This document shows, in pieces, positions 21,787 through 28,706 of a stretch of 64,000 nucleotides of DNA. The position numbers were made by a program, and so were the translations under genes. How positions within the stretch are numbered: position 1 is the first letter of the stretch; every line of letters starts with the position of its first letter. Origin of the DNA: JAAZBW01 sp035647855 (lineage in GTDB: Bacteria; Actinomycetota; Actinomycetes; Actinomycetales; Actinomycetaceae); assembly GCA_035647855.1 (NCBI GenBank), contig DASRMP010000069.1, positions 6,261-70,260 of the forward strand, given 5' to 3'. The notes under the pieces are model-generated. The model had not been told where the DNA came from and did not search any database. It saw nothing but the letters and a program-made list of their open reading frames with translations.

Positions 21787-22405
21787 CACCGGCGAGTGTC
21801 TCCCAACGGAGCAGCCCGGGAAGATCCGGAACCGCACCCACCCCCGGAATCACCAGCGGGGTCACCCCCGCGGCAAGGATGGCAGCCGCGCCCGCGGCCG
21901 AGTCCTCGATCCCCAGGCACTGTGCAGGGGCGAGCGAGAGATCGGCCGCAGCTGCGAGGAAGATATCCGGCGCGGGCTTGCTGCGTGGCACCGAATCACC
22001 GGTCCGGATGGTGGAGAAGGCTCCCCGGGGCGTGGCCGAGACCGCGGCCTGGACGTAGGCGCCGAAACTCATGGTGACGAGCGCCTGCGGCAGCCCCTCC
22101 GCGTGAATCTCCTCGAGCAGTTCGAGAGCCCCGGGCCTGTACGGCAGCCCGTCCTCAAGAACTCGCTGTTCCATCCGCGTGAACAGCTCGGACGTGATCT
22201 CTTCCACACTGAGCGGCACGCCCTTGTCCCGCATTATCCTCGCGGTGACCGGCACAGACTTCCCGATGCTGGCGGCGGCGTCGTCGAGGGTCCACCGCCC
22301 ACCGTACTCGGCGACCAGCTCGGTCTCCGTCCGCATCCAGTACGGCTCCGAGTCGATGAGGGTGCCGTCGAGGTCCCAGAGAACGGCGGCGAGAGAGTGA
22401 TTCAC
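21728..22405 (-). CDS. HAD-family hydrolase, beta-phosphoglucomutase-like
   Basis: A 225-residue HAD phosphatase. Motif I is AVLWDLDGTLIDSEPYW at the N-terminus, motif II VTMSF, motif III around SKPAPDIF and motif IV GIEDSAAG, with the cap domain between I and II as in the beta-phosphoglucomutase group. A sugar phosphate or similar small substrate is likely. The GTG at 22405 is chosen because it gives the normal N-terminus and a TAGCCT box stands 7 bases upstream. The 3' end overlaps the RecB-like gene by 59 bases on the other strand. Confidence 0.88.
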   Translation of the reverse strand: MNHSLAAVLWDLDGTLIDSEPYWMRTETELVAEYGGRWTLDDAAASIGKSVPVTARIMRDKGVPLSVEEITSELFTRMEQRVLEDGLPYRPGALELLEEIHAEGLPQALVTMSFGAYVQAAVSATPRGAFSTIRTGDSVPRSKPAPDIFLAAAADLSLAPAQCLGIEDSAAGAAAILAAGVTPLVIPGVGAVPDLPGLLRWETLAGVRLADLRAAHAEYQAATAR

Positions 22406-22412
22406 GACTTCA

Positions 22413-22432
22413 AGGCTATCCCGACGTACTCT
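22413..22432. promoter_or_regulatory. Divergent -10 boxes of the HAD and PAC2 genes
   Basis: The minus-strand TAGCCT (22413-22418) is 7 bases from the HAD GTG. The plus-strand TACTCT (22427-22432) is 6 bases from the PAC2 ATG. The whole intergenic space is only 33 bases. Confidence 0.5.
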
Positions 22433-22438
22433 GGTGCA

Positions 22439-23281
22439 ATGAGTGGACACCGATCCGAGCCACCGGCAGTGCTGGTCATCGCGTTCGAGGGCTGGAACGA
22501 CGCCGGAAGTGCCGCCACGGCCGCCGTCGAGATCCTGACCACCGAATGGGACGCAGATCTGGTGCTGAGCGTGGACGGCGAGGACTACTACGATCTGCAA
22601 GTCAACCGCCCTGTCGTCTCCCGCGATGAGGAGGGAAACAGGACCATCTCGTGGCCCGGAACGGACGTGTATTCGGGCACTCTGCCATCGGGACGCACGG
22701 TCGTTCTCATGCACTCGATCGAGCCGTCCCTGCGCTGGGGCACCTTCGTGGCCGAACTCCTCGAGATTGCGGGCGCCTACGAGGTGGGCGAGGTCTACTC
22801 CCTCGGTGCGCTGCTCGCCGACGTGCCGCACAGCCGGCCGCTCCCGACCAATGCCACGTCGACCTCGGCGCGGGTCCGCCGGGCGCTCGGCCTGCGCGAG
22901 TCCGACTACGAGGGCCCGACCGGTATCGTCGGCGTCTTCGACGCCGCTGCCGCCGAGAGCGGCCTTCAGTCCGTCTCGCTCTGGGTCTCGGTGCCCCACT
23001 ATGTCGCGGACATGCCGAGTCCGAAGGCCACGCTGTCACTGATCGAGGCGCTGGCGTCGCTTCTCGACGAGCCGGTGAATCTCCCCGAACTGGTGGAGGA
23101 GGCGCGGAACTGGGAATCGACCGTGACCGACCTCGCCTCGGAGAGTCCGGAGATCACCGGATACGTCGCGCAGCTGGAGTCGAACCGTGACGTCGCCGAG
23201 TCCCCCTTCGCCACCGGCGATGCGATCGCCGCCGAGTTCGAGCGGTACCTGCGCCGCCAAGGCGGCGGCGGCGCTAGCTGA
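22439..23281 (+). CDS. PAC2 family protein
   Basis: A 280-residue member of the PAC2 (proteasome assembly chaperone 2-like) family, which is widespread in actinobacteria and archaea. Family features are the start VLVIAFEGWNDAGSAATAAV, VVLMHSIEPSLRWGTF and the PHYVADMPSPKATLSLIEAL segment. Despite the family name, no 20S core gene is found here, so its job need not concern a proteasome; it is a standard neighbour of mshC. The last 8 bases overlap the convergent mshC. Confidence 0.9.
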   Translation: MSGHRSEPPAVLVIAFEGWNDAGSAATAAVEILTTEWDADLVLSVDGEDYYDLQVNRPVVSRDEEGNRTISWPGTDVYSGTLPSGRTVVLMHSIEPSLRWGTFVAELLEIAGAYEVGEVYSLGALLADVPHSRPLPTNATSTSARVRRALGLRESDYEGPTGIVGVFDAAAAESGLQSVSLWVSVPHYVADMPSPKATLSLIEALASLLDEPVNLPELVEEARNWESTVTDLASESPEITGYVAQLESNRDVAESPFATGDAIAAEFERYLRRQGGGGAS

Positions 23282-24512
23282 GGTCGACTCCGAGGAACGC
23301 GTCGATCGCGGCGACGGCGGCCGTGTCCAGTTCCGCGGACCCCTGGTCCGTGGCGCCCGTGGAGTCCACGTGGTGATGCCAGCCTGAAAGGCGTTGCGCT
23401 GCCCACTGATCGACGAGGGCGATCACGCCGGGCACGTCGAGCTCGTCGGCGAGCCGCGCGGCGATCTCCGCGGCCAGGCCCTGGGAGTCACCCGGTCGGC
23501 GCGCGGCGGCGCGCCATCGGGCGAGGCGCTCCTCGGCGTCGTCGAGCAATCCTGCGCGCCATTCGAGGTCGTCCGCCCATGGCAGCGAGGCGAGCGCGAG
23601 GCGGATCGCTGCTGGTTCGTGGTCGCGGCGGAGGCGGGAGACGAACAGGAGGTTGCCGAGCGACTTGCTCATCTTCTCCCCGTCATGGGCGAGCATGCCG
23701 GCGTGCATGAAGAGGTGGGAGTCTCCGTGGCCGAGCATGCGAAGATGCGAGGCCGACATCGGATGGTGAGGGAATGCCAGATCGTTTCCACCGCCCGTGA
23801 TGGTGGGCGCGCCGCCGAGGAAATGCTCGGCGATTGCGGAGCATTCGACGTGCCAGCCGGGCCGACCCCTCGGCAGGGACTCCTCTTCCCACCAGGGTTC
23901 GCCCTCCCGCGCGGACCTCCAGAGCAGCGGATCGAGCGGATCCCGCTTCCCGGGGCGACCCGGGTCTCCGCCGCGTTCCGCGAACAACGCAAGTGCCGAC
24001 TGGTCGTCGAGACCGGTTTCGAAGCGGGGGTCCGCGGCGAGATCGGCGTAGACGTCGTCGGGACCGTCCTGCCTCGGGACGTGATAGGCCGCGCCCGCTG
24101 CGCCGAGACGACGGACGGCGTCGCCGATGAGAGGGACCGTCTCCACCACGCCGACGAAGTGGTCCGGGGGCAGGATTCGGAGTGCCTGCATGTCCTCGCG
24201 GTAGAGATCGGTCTGGTGCGCGGCGAGGTCCGACCAGTGAATCCCGTCACGTAAGGCACGTTCGAGTAGCGGATCGTCGATGTCGGTGACGTTCTGCACG
24301 CAGGCAATGTCCCGGCCCGTGGCGCGCAACAGGCGGAGCAAGTGGTCGAAGGCGAGATACGTGCGGGCGTGGCCGAGATGTGTCGTGTCATACGGCGTGA
24401 CGCCGCATACGTACAGCGTGAGTGGGCCATCAGGGAGCGGCTCACCGCCCAGCCTGAGGTGGGCCTCGGGGCTGCCGATGTCAGGTCGTCCAGGATTCAA
24501 CCAACTACGCAC
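23274..24512 (-). CDS. mshC: Cysteine--1-D-myo-inosityl 2-amino-2-deoxy-alpha-D-glucopyranoside ligase
   Basis: MshC attaches cysteine to GlcN-Ins in mycothiol synthesis, via cysteinyl-AMP. It is a cysteinyl-tRNA synthetase paralogue of 412 residues with LYVCGVTPYDTTHLGHARTY (HIGH-like HLGH), zinc-binding residues including Cys and His in GWHVECSAIAEHFLG, and the KMSKS motif (GEKMSKSLGN). It lacks the tRNA-binding C-terminal domain of CysS, as expected. Adjacent to uppP, as in mycobacteria. The GTG start is preceded by a TACCCT box (24520-24525) 7 bases away rather than a ribosome-binding site. Confidence 0.95.
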   Translation of the reverse strand: MRSWLNPGRPDIGSPEAHLRLGGEPLPDGPLTLYVCGVTPYDTTHLGHARTYLAFDHLLRLLRATGRDIACVQNVTDIDDPLLERALRDGIHWSDLAAHQTDLYREDMQALRILPPDHFVGVVETVPLIGDAVRRLGAAGAAYHVPRQDGPDDVYADLAADPRFETGLDDQSALALFAERGGDPGRPGKRDPLDPLLWRSAREGEPWWEEESLPRGRPGWHVECSAIAEHFLGGAPTITGGGNDLAFPHHPMSASHLRMLGHGDSHLFMHAGMLAHDGEKMSKSLGNLLFVSRLRRDHEPAAIRLALASLPWADDLEWRAGLLDDAEERLARWRAAARRPGDSQGLAAEIAARLADELDVPGVIALVDQWAAQRLSGWHHHVDSTGATDQGSAELDTAAVAAIDAFLGVDLS

Positions 24513-24519
24513 GCCCTAC

Positions 24520-24525
24520 AGGGTA
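24520..24525 (-). promoter_or_regulatory. -10 box of mshC
   Basis: TACCCT stands 7 bases upstream of the GTG at 24512; no Shine-Dalgarno sequence is visible. Confidence 0.45.
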
Positions 24526-24634
24526 CCTCCCCCGCTCGCGCTGCCCGGGAGCTGTACGCCGCGCCACGTGCGAGTCACCCGCTGCCTTGGCCGAAACGCC
24601 GGGCGGACTGCCCCACCGCGCCGGCCGCGCCACC

Positions 24635-25492
24635 TCAGACGCCGACCGTCGGTGCCGCGGTGAGCGCGCCCACGGAGACGAGCACCACGATCGCGATCGC
24701 GAGCAGCACCCGGTAGACGACGAACGGCGCGTAGGAGCGCGTGGTGATGAGGCGCAGGAACCACAGAATCACGGCGTAGGCGACGACGAACGCGACCACC
24801 GTCGCAAGCAGGGTGTGAGACATCGGCACCGGAGACTCCCCCGTGAGCCCGTCCGTGAAGAGCTTGTAGAACCCGCTCCCGAGCACCGCCGGGATCGCGA
24901 GGAGGAACGAGTAGTCCGCCGCGGCCCTTCGCGTGTACCCCATGAGCAGTCCGGCCGTGATCGTCCCGCCCGAGCGGGAGACCCCCGGAATCAAAGCGAG
25001 TGATTGCGCGAATCCGAAGAGGATCGCATCACGGAGCGTCATGGCCTCTAGGTTCTTCTCCTGGCGCGCGGTCATGTCCGCCGCGCCGAGGATGAGGCCG
25101 AAGATCGCGAGCATGGCGGCGACGACCAGCAGATTCCGGAACACCGAGTCGATGGCGGTCTCGAGGAGGAGGCCGAGGACGACGATCGGGATCGAGCCGA
25201 AGATGACGTACCAGCCGAGACGCGCGTCGGGATCGTCCCGGGACACCGTGTTCTTCCACGGCCCGAACGGCAGCGCTCCGAACCACGCGCGCAGGATCGC
25301 GGCGATCTTCCGGCGGTAGATGAGGATCACCGCTGTTTCGGTGCCGATCTGGGTGATCGCGGTGAAGGCGGCACCCACATCGCCAATGCCGATCAGTTCC
25401 GACGTGATCCGCAAGTGCGCCGACGACGAGATCGGCAGGAACTCCGTGAGCCCCTGGACCAGTCCGAGGATTGTTGCGTGCCACCACTCCAC
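24635..25492 (-). CDS. uppP: Undecaprenyl-diphosphatase
   Basis: UppP (BacA) dephosphorylates undecaprenyl diphosphate so that the lipid carrier can be reused in cell-wall synthesis; overproduction gives bacitracin tolerance in other bacteria. Signature motifs are GLTEFLPISSSAHLRI and IPGVSRSGGTITAGLLMG, with about seven to eight hydrophobic segments. I use the GTG at 25492 (VEWWHATILGLVQG, 285 residues); the ATG 16 codons upstream coincides with the divergent gene's own start and would add a charged tail foreign to the family. A TACGCT box (25501-25506) lies 8 bases upstream. Confidence 0.94.
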   Translation of the reverse strand: MEWWHATILGLVQGLTEFLPISSSAHLRITSELIGIGDVGAAFTAITQIGTETAVILIYRRKIAAILRAWFGALPFGPWKNTVSRDDPDARLGWYVIFGSIPIVVLGLLLETAIDSVFRNLLVVAAMLAIFGLILGAADMTARQEKNLEAMTLRDAILFGFAQSLALIPGVSRSGGTITAGLLMGYTRRAAADYSFLLAIPAVLGSGFYKLFTDGLTGESPVPMSHTLLATVVAFVVAYAVILWFLRLITTRSYAPFVVYRVLLAIAIVVLVSVGALTAAPTVGV

Positions 25493-25500
25493 GAGGCGCA

Positions 25501-25531
25501 AGCGTATCGCCCCGCGGCGAACGGATACGGT
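25501..25531. promoter_or_regulatory. Divergent -10 boxes of uppP and the aldo/keto reductase
   Basis: The minus-strand TACGCT (25501-25506) is for uppP. The plus-strand TACGGT (25526-25531) is 7 bases before the reductase ATG at 25539. The intergenic space is 46 bases. Confidence 0.45.
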
Positions 25532-25538
25532 TAGGTCC

Positions 25539-26510
25539 ATGGATCAGCGCGCCGTCGGAATCTCGGGTCTGCGCGTCTCGGAACTCGGGCTGGGCACGAT
25601 GACCTGGGGACGGGACACAGACGCGGTGGACGCCGAGGCGATGCTCTCTGACTTCCTGGATGCCGGTGGCACGTTCGTGGACACCGCGCCCGGTTACGGC
25701 GACGGCGCCGCAGAGGAGATCATCGGAAGCGCGATCGCCGGCGGCGTGCCGCGTGGTGAGCTCGTGATCGCGACCAAGGCGGGCGTGCGCGGACTCGGCG
25801 GGCGAGCGACTGTGGACGCATCGCGCGCCACTCTGCTCGACTCCCTCGATGCCTCGCTTCGCCGTCTCGGGACGGACCACGTGGACCTCTTCCTCGTGCA
25901 GGCGCCCGATCCCGCGACCCCACTCGCCGAGACGGCTCACGCGCTGCGACTCGCCGTCGAGACCGGCCGGACGCGGTACGTGGGTGTGTCGAACTTCCCA
26001 GGTTGGCTGTGCGCCCAGACGGCCGGCATCCTCGGCGACATCGGCCTTACTGCTGTCGAGCACGAGTATTCGCTGCTGCAGCGCGGTGTCGAGCGGGAGG
26101 TGCTGCCGGCGGGCTCCGCAATCGGATTCGGACTGCTTGCGTGGTCACCGCTCGGCCGCGGCATCCTCACCGGCCGTTACCGGAACTCGACGCCCGCGGA
26201 CTCGCGTGGCGCATCGCCACACCTCAGGCCGTTTGTTGAGCCCCTCCTCACGGAGAGGTCTTTCGGGATCGTCGAGGCGGTCGCCCGGGCGGCGCACGGT
26301 CTTGAGACGCAGCCGTTCGAGGTCGCGCTTGCATGGATCCGGCACCGACCGGGCCTTGCCTCGGCGATCGTCGGTCCGCGCACTCCCGCGCAACTGCGCG
26401 CGTTGCTCGCCTCGGAACTGGAGATCCCGTCCGTGATCCTCACCGCCCTCGACGACGTCTCGCGCCCCTGCATCGGGTATCCGGAACGTCCCCGGGAACA
26501 GGACGGCTGA
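25539..26510 (+). CDS. Aldo/keto reductase
   Basis: A 323-residue NADPH-dependent oxidoreductase of the aldo/keto reductase family. It has LGLGTMTWGRDTD at the N-terminus, FVDTAPGYGDGAAEEIIG (the catalytic Asp and Tyr), DLFLVQAPDP (in place of the usual LxQxH segment) and the cofactor region YVGVSNFPGWLC. The residue aligned with the catalytic His appears to be Ala or Pro in QAPDP, so activity may differ from typical members. The substrate is unknown. It stands alone; a palindromic repeat follows its stop codon. Confidence 0.85.
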   Translation: MDQRAVGISGLRVSELGLGTMTWGRDTDAVDAEAMLSDFLDAGGTFVDTAPGYGDGAAEEIIGSAIAGGVPRGELVIATKAGVRGLGGRATVDASRATLLDSLDASLRRLGTDHVDLFLVQAPDPATPLAETAHALRLAVETGRTRYVGVSNFPGWLCAQTAGILGDIGLTAVEHEYSLLQRGVEREVLPAGSAIGFGLLAWSPLGRGILTGRYRNSTPADSRGASPHLRPFVEPLLTERSFGIVEAVARAAHGLETQPFEVALAWIRHRPGLASAIVGPRTPAQLRALLASELEIPSVILTALDDVSRPCIGYPERPREQDG

Positions 26511-26570
26511 TTCGTATTGGGAGCTCGCTCCAGAGCTCTGTCTCCGAAATCCTCGCTCAATCTTTTACAT

Positions 26571-26695
26571 TCAGCTCAAACTCTTACACACCGTGCCTGA
26601 CAGAAGCTGGAGGTAAGGTTGCGAGCTGAAGGTTAGCGTTCACACCCTAACCTTCAGCTCAGAGCCTTACAAACCCTGCCGGAAGCCTGACTTAC
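26571..26695. repeat. Palindromic intergenic repeat, copy 1 (compound)
   Basis: A 58-base hairpin (26613-26670) has a perfect 14-base inner stem, gagctgaaggttag against its complement at 26647-26660, and an outer gtaagg/ccttac stem. It continues as accctgccggaa...cttac to 26695. Its right half is repeated once upstream (26571-26601, tcagctcaaactcttacaca). The same sequence recurs at 40219-40305. It lies downstream of the aldo/keto reductase. Confidence 0.75.
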
Positions 26696-26753
26696 AGAGG
26701 CTGTTGCGCTTCTCCGAGTCCGTAGCTGACGAGGATCAATCGTGCTCGTCGTT

Positions 26754-27098
26754 CTAGTCGTCCTCGTCAAAGTCGTCGTCATCATCGTCATCATCGTCGT
26801 CATCATCGTCGTCGAAGTCGTCGTCATCATCGTCGTCTGAGTCGTCTACGTCATCGACGTCGTCATCGTCATCGCCGTCGTAGTCGTCGTCTTCTTCGTC
26901 GTCATAGACATCGAAGGGCAGGTCGGCGTCGTAGTGGGTGAAGAGCGAGTCGTCATACCCGACGAATGCCTCCACGAGTACCTCGGCGGCCTGCAGTACT
27001 GCGGGCGACTCCGGATCCTGGGTCGAGACGACTGCGTCGTAGTGCGTGGTGAGTGCCTCGATGAACCGGTCAAGCGCTGCGCGAGGGTCGATATCCAT
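26754..27098 (-). CDS. Small protein with a long aspartate-rich C-terminal tail
   Basis: This 114-residue protein has an N-terminal helical half (MDIDPRAALDRFIEALTTHYDA) and then about 50 residues of nearly pure Asp with a few Glu, Phe, Val and Gly. The tail is encoded by an imperfect GAC/GAT triplet repeat, roughly 26757-26880. Actinobacterial proteins of this shape are often labelled primosomal protein or DNA primase without support, so I assign no function. A TAGGCT box (27106-27111) lies 7 bases upstream of the ATG. It is 10 bases downstream of the M20 peptidase gene. Confidence 0.7.
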   Translation of the reverse strand: MDIDPRAALDRFIEALTTHYDAVVSTQDPESPAVLQAAEVLVEAFVGYDDSLFTHYDADLPFDVYDDEEDDDYDGDDDDDVDDVDDSDDDDDDDFDDDDDDDDDDDDDDFDEDD

Positions 27099-27105
27099 GG
27101 CCGAA

Positions 27106-27111
27106 AGCCTA
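27106..27111 (-). promoter_or_regulatory. -10 box of the acidic-tail gene
   Basis: TAGGCT begins 8 bases upstream of the ATG and overlaps the end of the M20 peptidase gene. Confidence 0.45.
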
Positions 27112-28473
27112 GCCGTCCGGCCGGTGTCCGGGCCAGCGAGATTCGGACCCGGAACCGCCTTTGAGCAAGCGCATCAGTGTCCGTGTCCCGAAGTGGATGG
27201 CATCGACCGGGACGCGCTCGTCGATGCCGTGGAACATGCCCGCGAAATTGAAGTCGGCGGGCAACCGCAGCGGCGTGAAACCGTAACCGGTGATGCCGAG
27301 CTTCGAGAGCGCCTTGTTGTCCGTCCCCGCGGAGAGCATGTAGGGCAGCACAACAGCGCCCGGATCCTCGGCCAGGACCGCGTCCACCATCGAATCCACG
27401 AGGTCACCCTCGAACGGAACCTCGAGGCCGATGTCCTGGTTGATCGTAGCGATTTCGACTCCGGGACCGGCGAGCCGCTTGATCGTCGCGAGGGCGTCCT
27501 TCTCCCGGCCCGGAATGGTGCGCATATCGACGGCGGCGCTCGCCTCCGCCGGGATGACGTTCGCTTTGAAGCCCGCATCGAGTCGGGTTGGGTTGACACG
27601 GTTGGAGACGCTCGCTTCCACGAAGGCACGCGACGGACCCAGCGCCTCCACGAGTCGCTGGACGGACTGGCGGTCCTCGGTGTCGTAGGTCAGCCCGGTG
27701 AGGTCGGCGACGCCGTCGAGCAATTGGCGGACCGTCGGCGTGAGATCGATGGGCCAGATGTACTCGCCGATTCGCTGAACGGCTCCGGCCAGACGGGTGA
27801 CGGCGTTGTCCTCGTTGACGAGCGACCCGTGACCGGCCGTGCCGCGCGCAATGAGTCGGAGCCAGTGGAGGCCCTTCTCCGCGGTCTGGAGCAGGTAGAC
27901 CCGGCGTCCGTTCACTGTCACCGAGTAGCCGCCGACCTCCGAGACTGCGGCCGTCGCGCCCTCGAAGAACTCCGGATGGTTGTCCACCACCCAGTGGGAG
28001 CCGTAGCGCCCGCCCGCTTCCTCATCGGCGAAGGCGGCGAAGATCACGTCTTGCAGCGGCCGCCAGTTCGAGCGCTTCATGTCCCGGGCGATGGCAAGCA
28101 TCATCCCAAGCATGTCCTTCATGTCGACGGCGCCGCGTCCCCAGAGCATCCCGTCGCGGATCTCGCCGGCGAACGGGTCCACCTGCCAGCCTTCTGCAGG
28201 GGCGGGGACGACGTCGGTGTGACCGTGAAGGACGAGCGGCGGCATGGAGGGATCCATGCCGCCGATGCGCAGGAGGACCGTGGTCCGGCCCGGTGAGGAC
28301 TCCAGGATTGCCGGCTCCCAGCCGACTTCGGTGAGCAGCGCCGCAACCACTTCCGCAGCCTCGCGCTCCACGGGCCCCGCGTTGTCTCCGAAGTTCGAGG
28401 AGTCGATTCGGATGAGCTTCTGGGCGATTTCGACGGCCTCGAGCTCGGCCCGGGATACGGGTTGAGGGCGCAT
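27109..28473 (-). CDS. M20/M25/M40 family metallopeptidase
   Basis: A 454-residue zinc aminoacylase or dipeptidase. Zinc and catalytic residues are visible in PLVLHGHTDVVPA (His and Asp), GRGAVDMKDMLGM (bridging Asp), AFADEEAGGRYG (the catalytic Glu pair) and MLSAGTDNKALSKLG. The insert between the last two is the dimerisation domain. No signal peptide, so it is cytoplasmic. The ATG at 28473 is preceded by a TAGGCT box at 28481-28486; a longer reading frame upstream enters the tandem repeat and is rejected. The substrate is unknown. Confidence 0.9.
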   Translation of the reverse strand: MRPQPVSRAELEAVEIAQKLIRIDSSNFGDNAGPVEREAAEVVAALLTEVGWEPAILESSPGRTTVLLRIGGMDPSMPPLVLHGHTDVVPAPAEGWQVDPFAGEIRDGMLWGRGAVDMKDMLGMMLAIARDMKRSNWRPLQDVIFAAFADEEAGGRYGSHWVVDNHPEFFEGATAAVSEVGGYSVTVNGRRVYLLQTAEKGLHWLRLIARGTAGHGSLVNEDNAVTRLAGAVQRIGEYIWPIDLTPTVRQLLDGVADLTGLTYDTEDRQSVQRLVEALGPSRAFVEASVSNRVNPTRLDAGFKANVIPAEASAAVDMRTIPGREKDALATIKRLAGPGVEIATINQDIGLEVPFEGDLVDSMVDAVLAEDPGAVVLPYMLSAGTDNKALSKLGITGYGFTPLRLPADFNFAGMFHGIDERVPVDAIHFGTRTLMRLLKGGSGSESRWPGHRPDG

Positions 28474-28480
28474 ACGGACA

Positions 28481-28486
28481 AGCCTA
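28481..28486 (-). promoter_or_regulatory. -10 box of the M20 peptidase gene
   Basis: TAGGCT lies 7 bases upstream of the ATG at 28473 and supports that start. Confidence 0.5.
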
Positions 28487-28538
28487 ACGTCGGCCGCTGC
28501 ACACGCAGGGGTCCGCATCTGCGGCCGGCACGTCGGAG

Positions 28539-28578
28539 CCGAGAGACCGAGAGGCCGAGAGACCGAGAGACCGAGAAT
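28539..28578. repeat. 8-base tandem repeat (five units)
   Basis: Five consecutive units read ccgagaga, ccgagagg, ccgagaga, ccgagaga, ccgagaat. The array lies between the divergent M20 peptidase and subtilase genes, about 130-170 bases before the subtilase start. Such an array could change length by slippage. Confidence 0.75.
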
Positions 28579-28706
28579 ATGCAATGCGCAGAAGAGACGG
28601 GGTGTGTGAGAAACTTGGTGGGTATGCGATCGGCTCGCACGCGATGGGGCGCCAGGGCGTTCACCATCGTGCGGTGAATCGCTGCGACGATCACGAAGGA
28701 GTCGCC

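Noticed and set aside
26757..26880. Sequencing artefact or microsatellite as the only explanation for the GAC repeat
   Set aside because: The frame remains open through the array and the upstream half is a normal protein with a -10 box before its ATG, so the repeat is coding.
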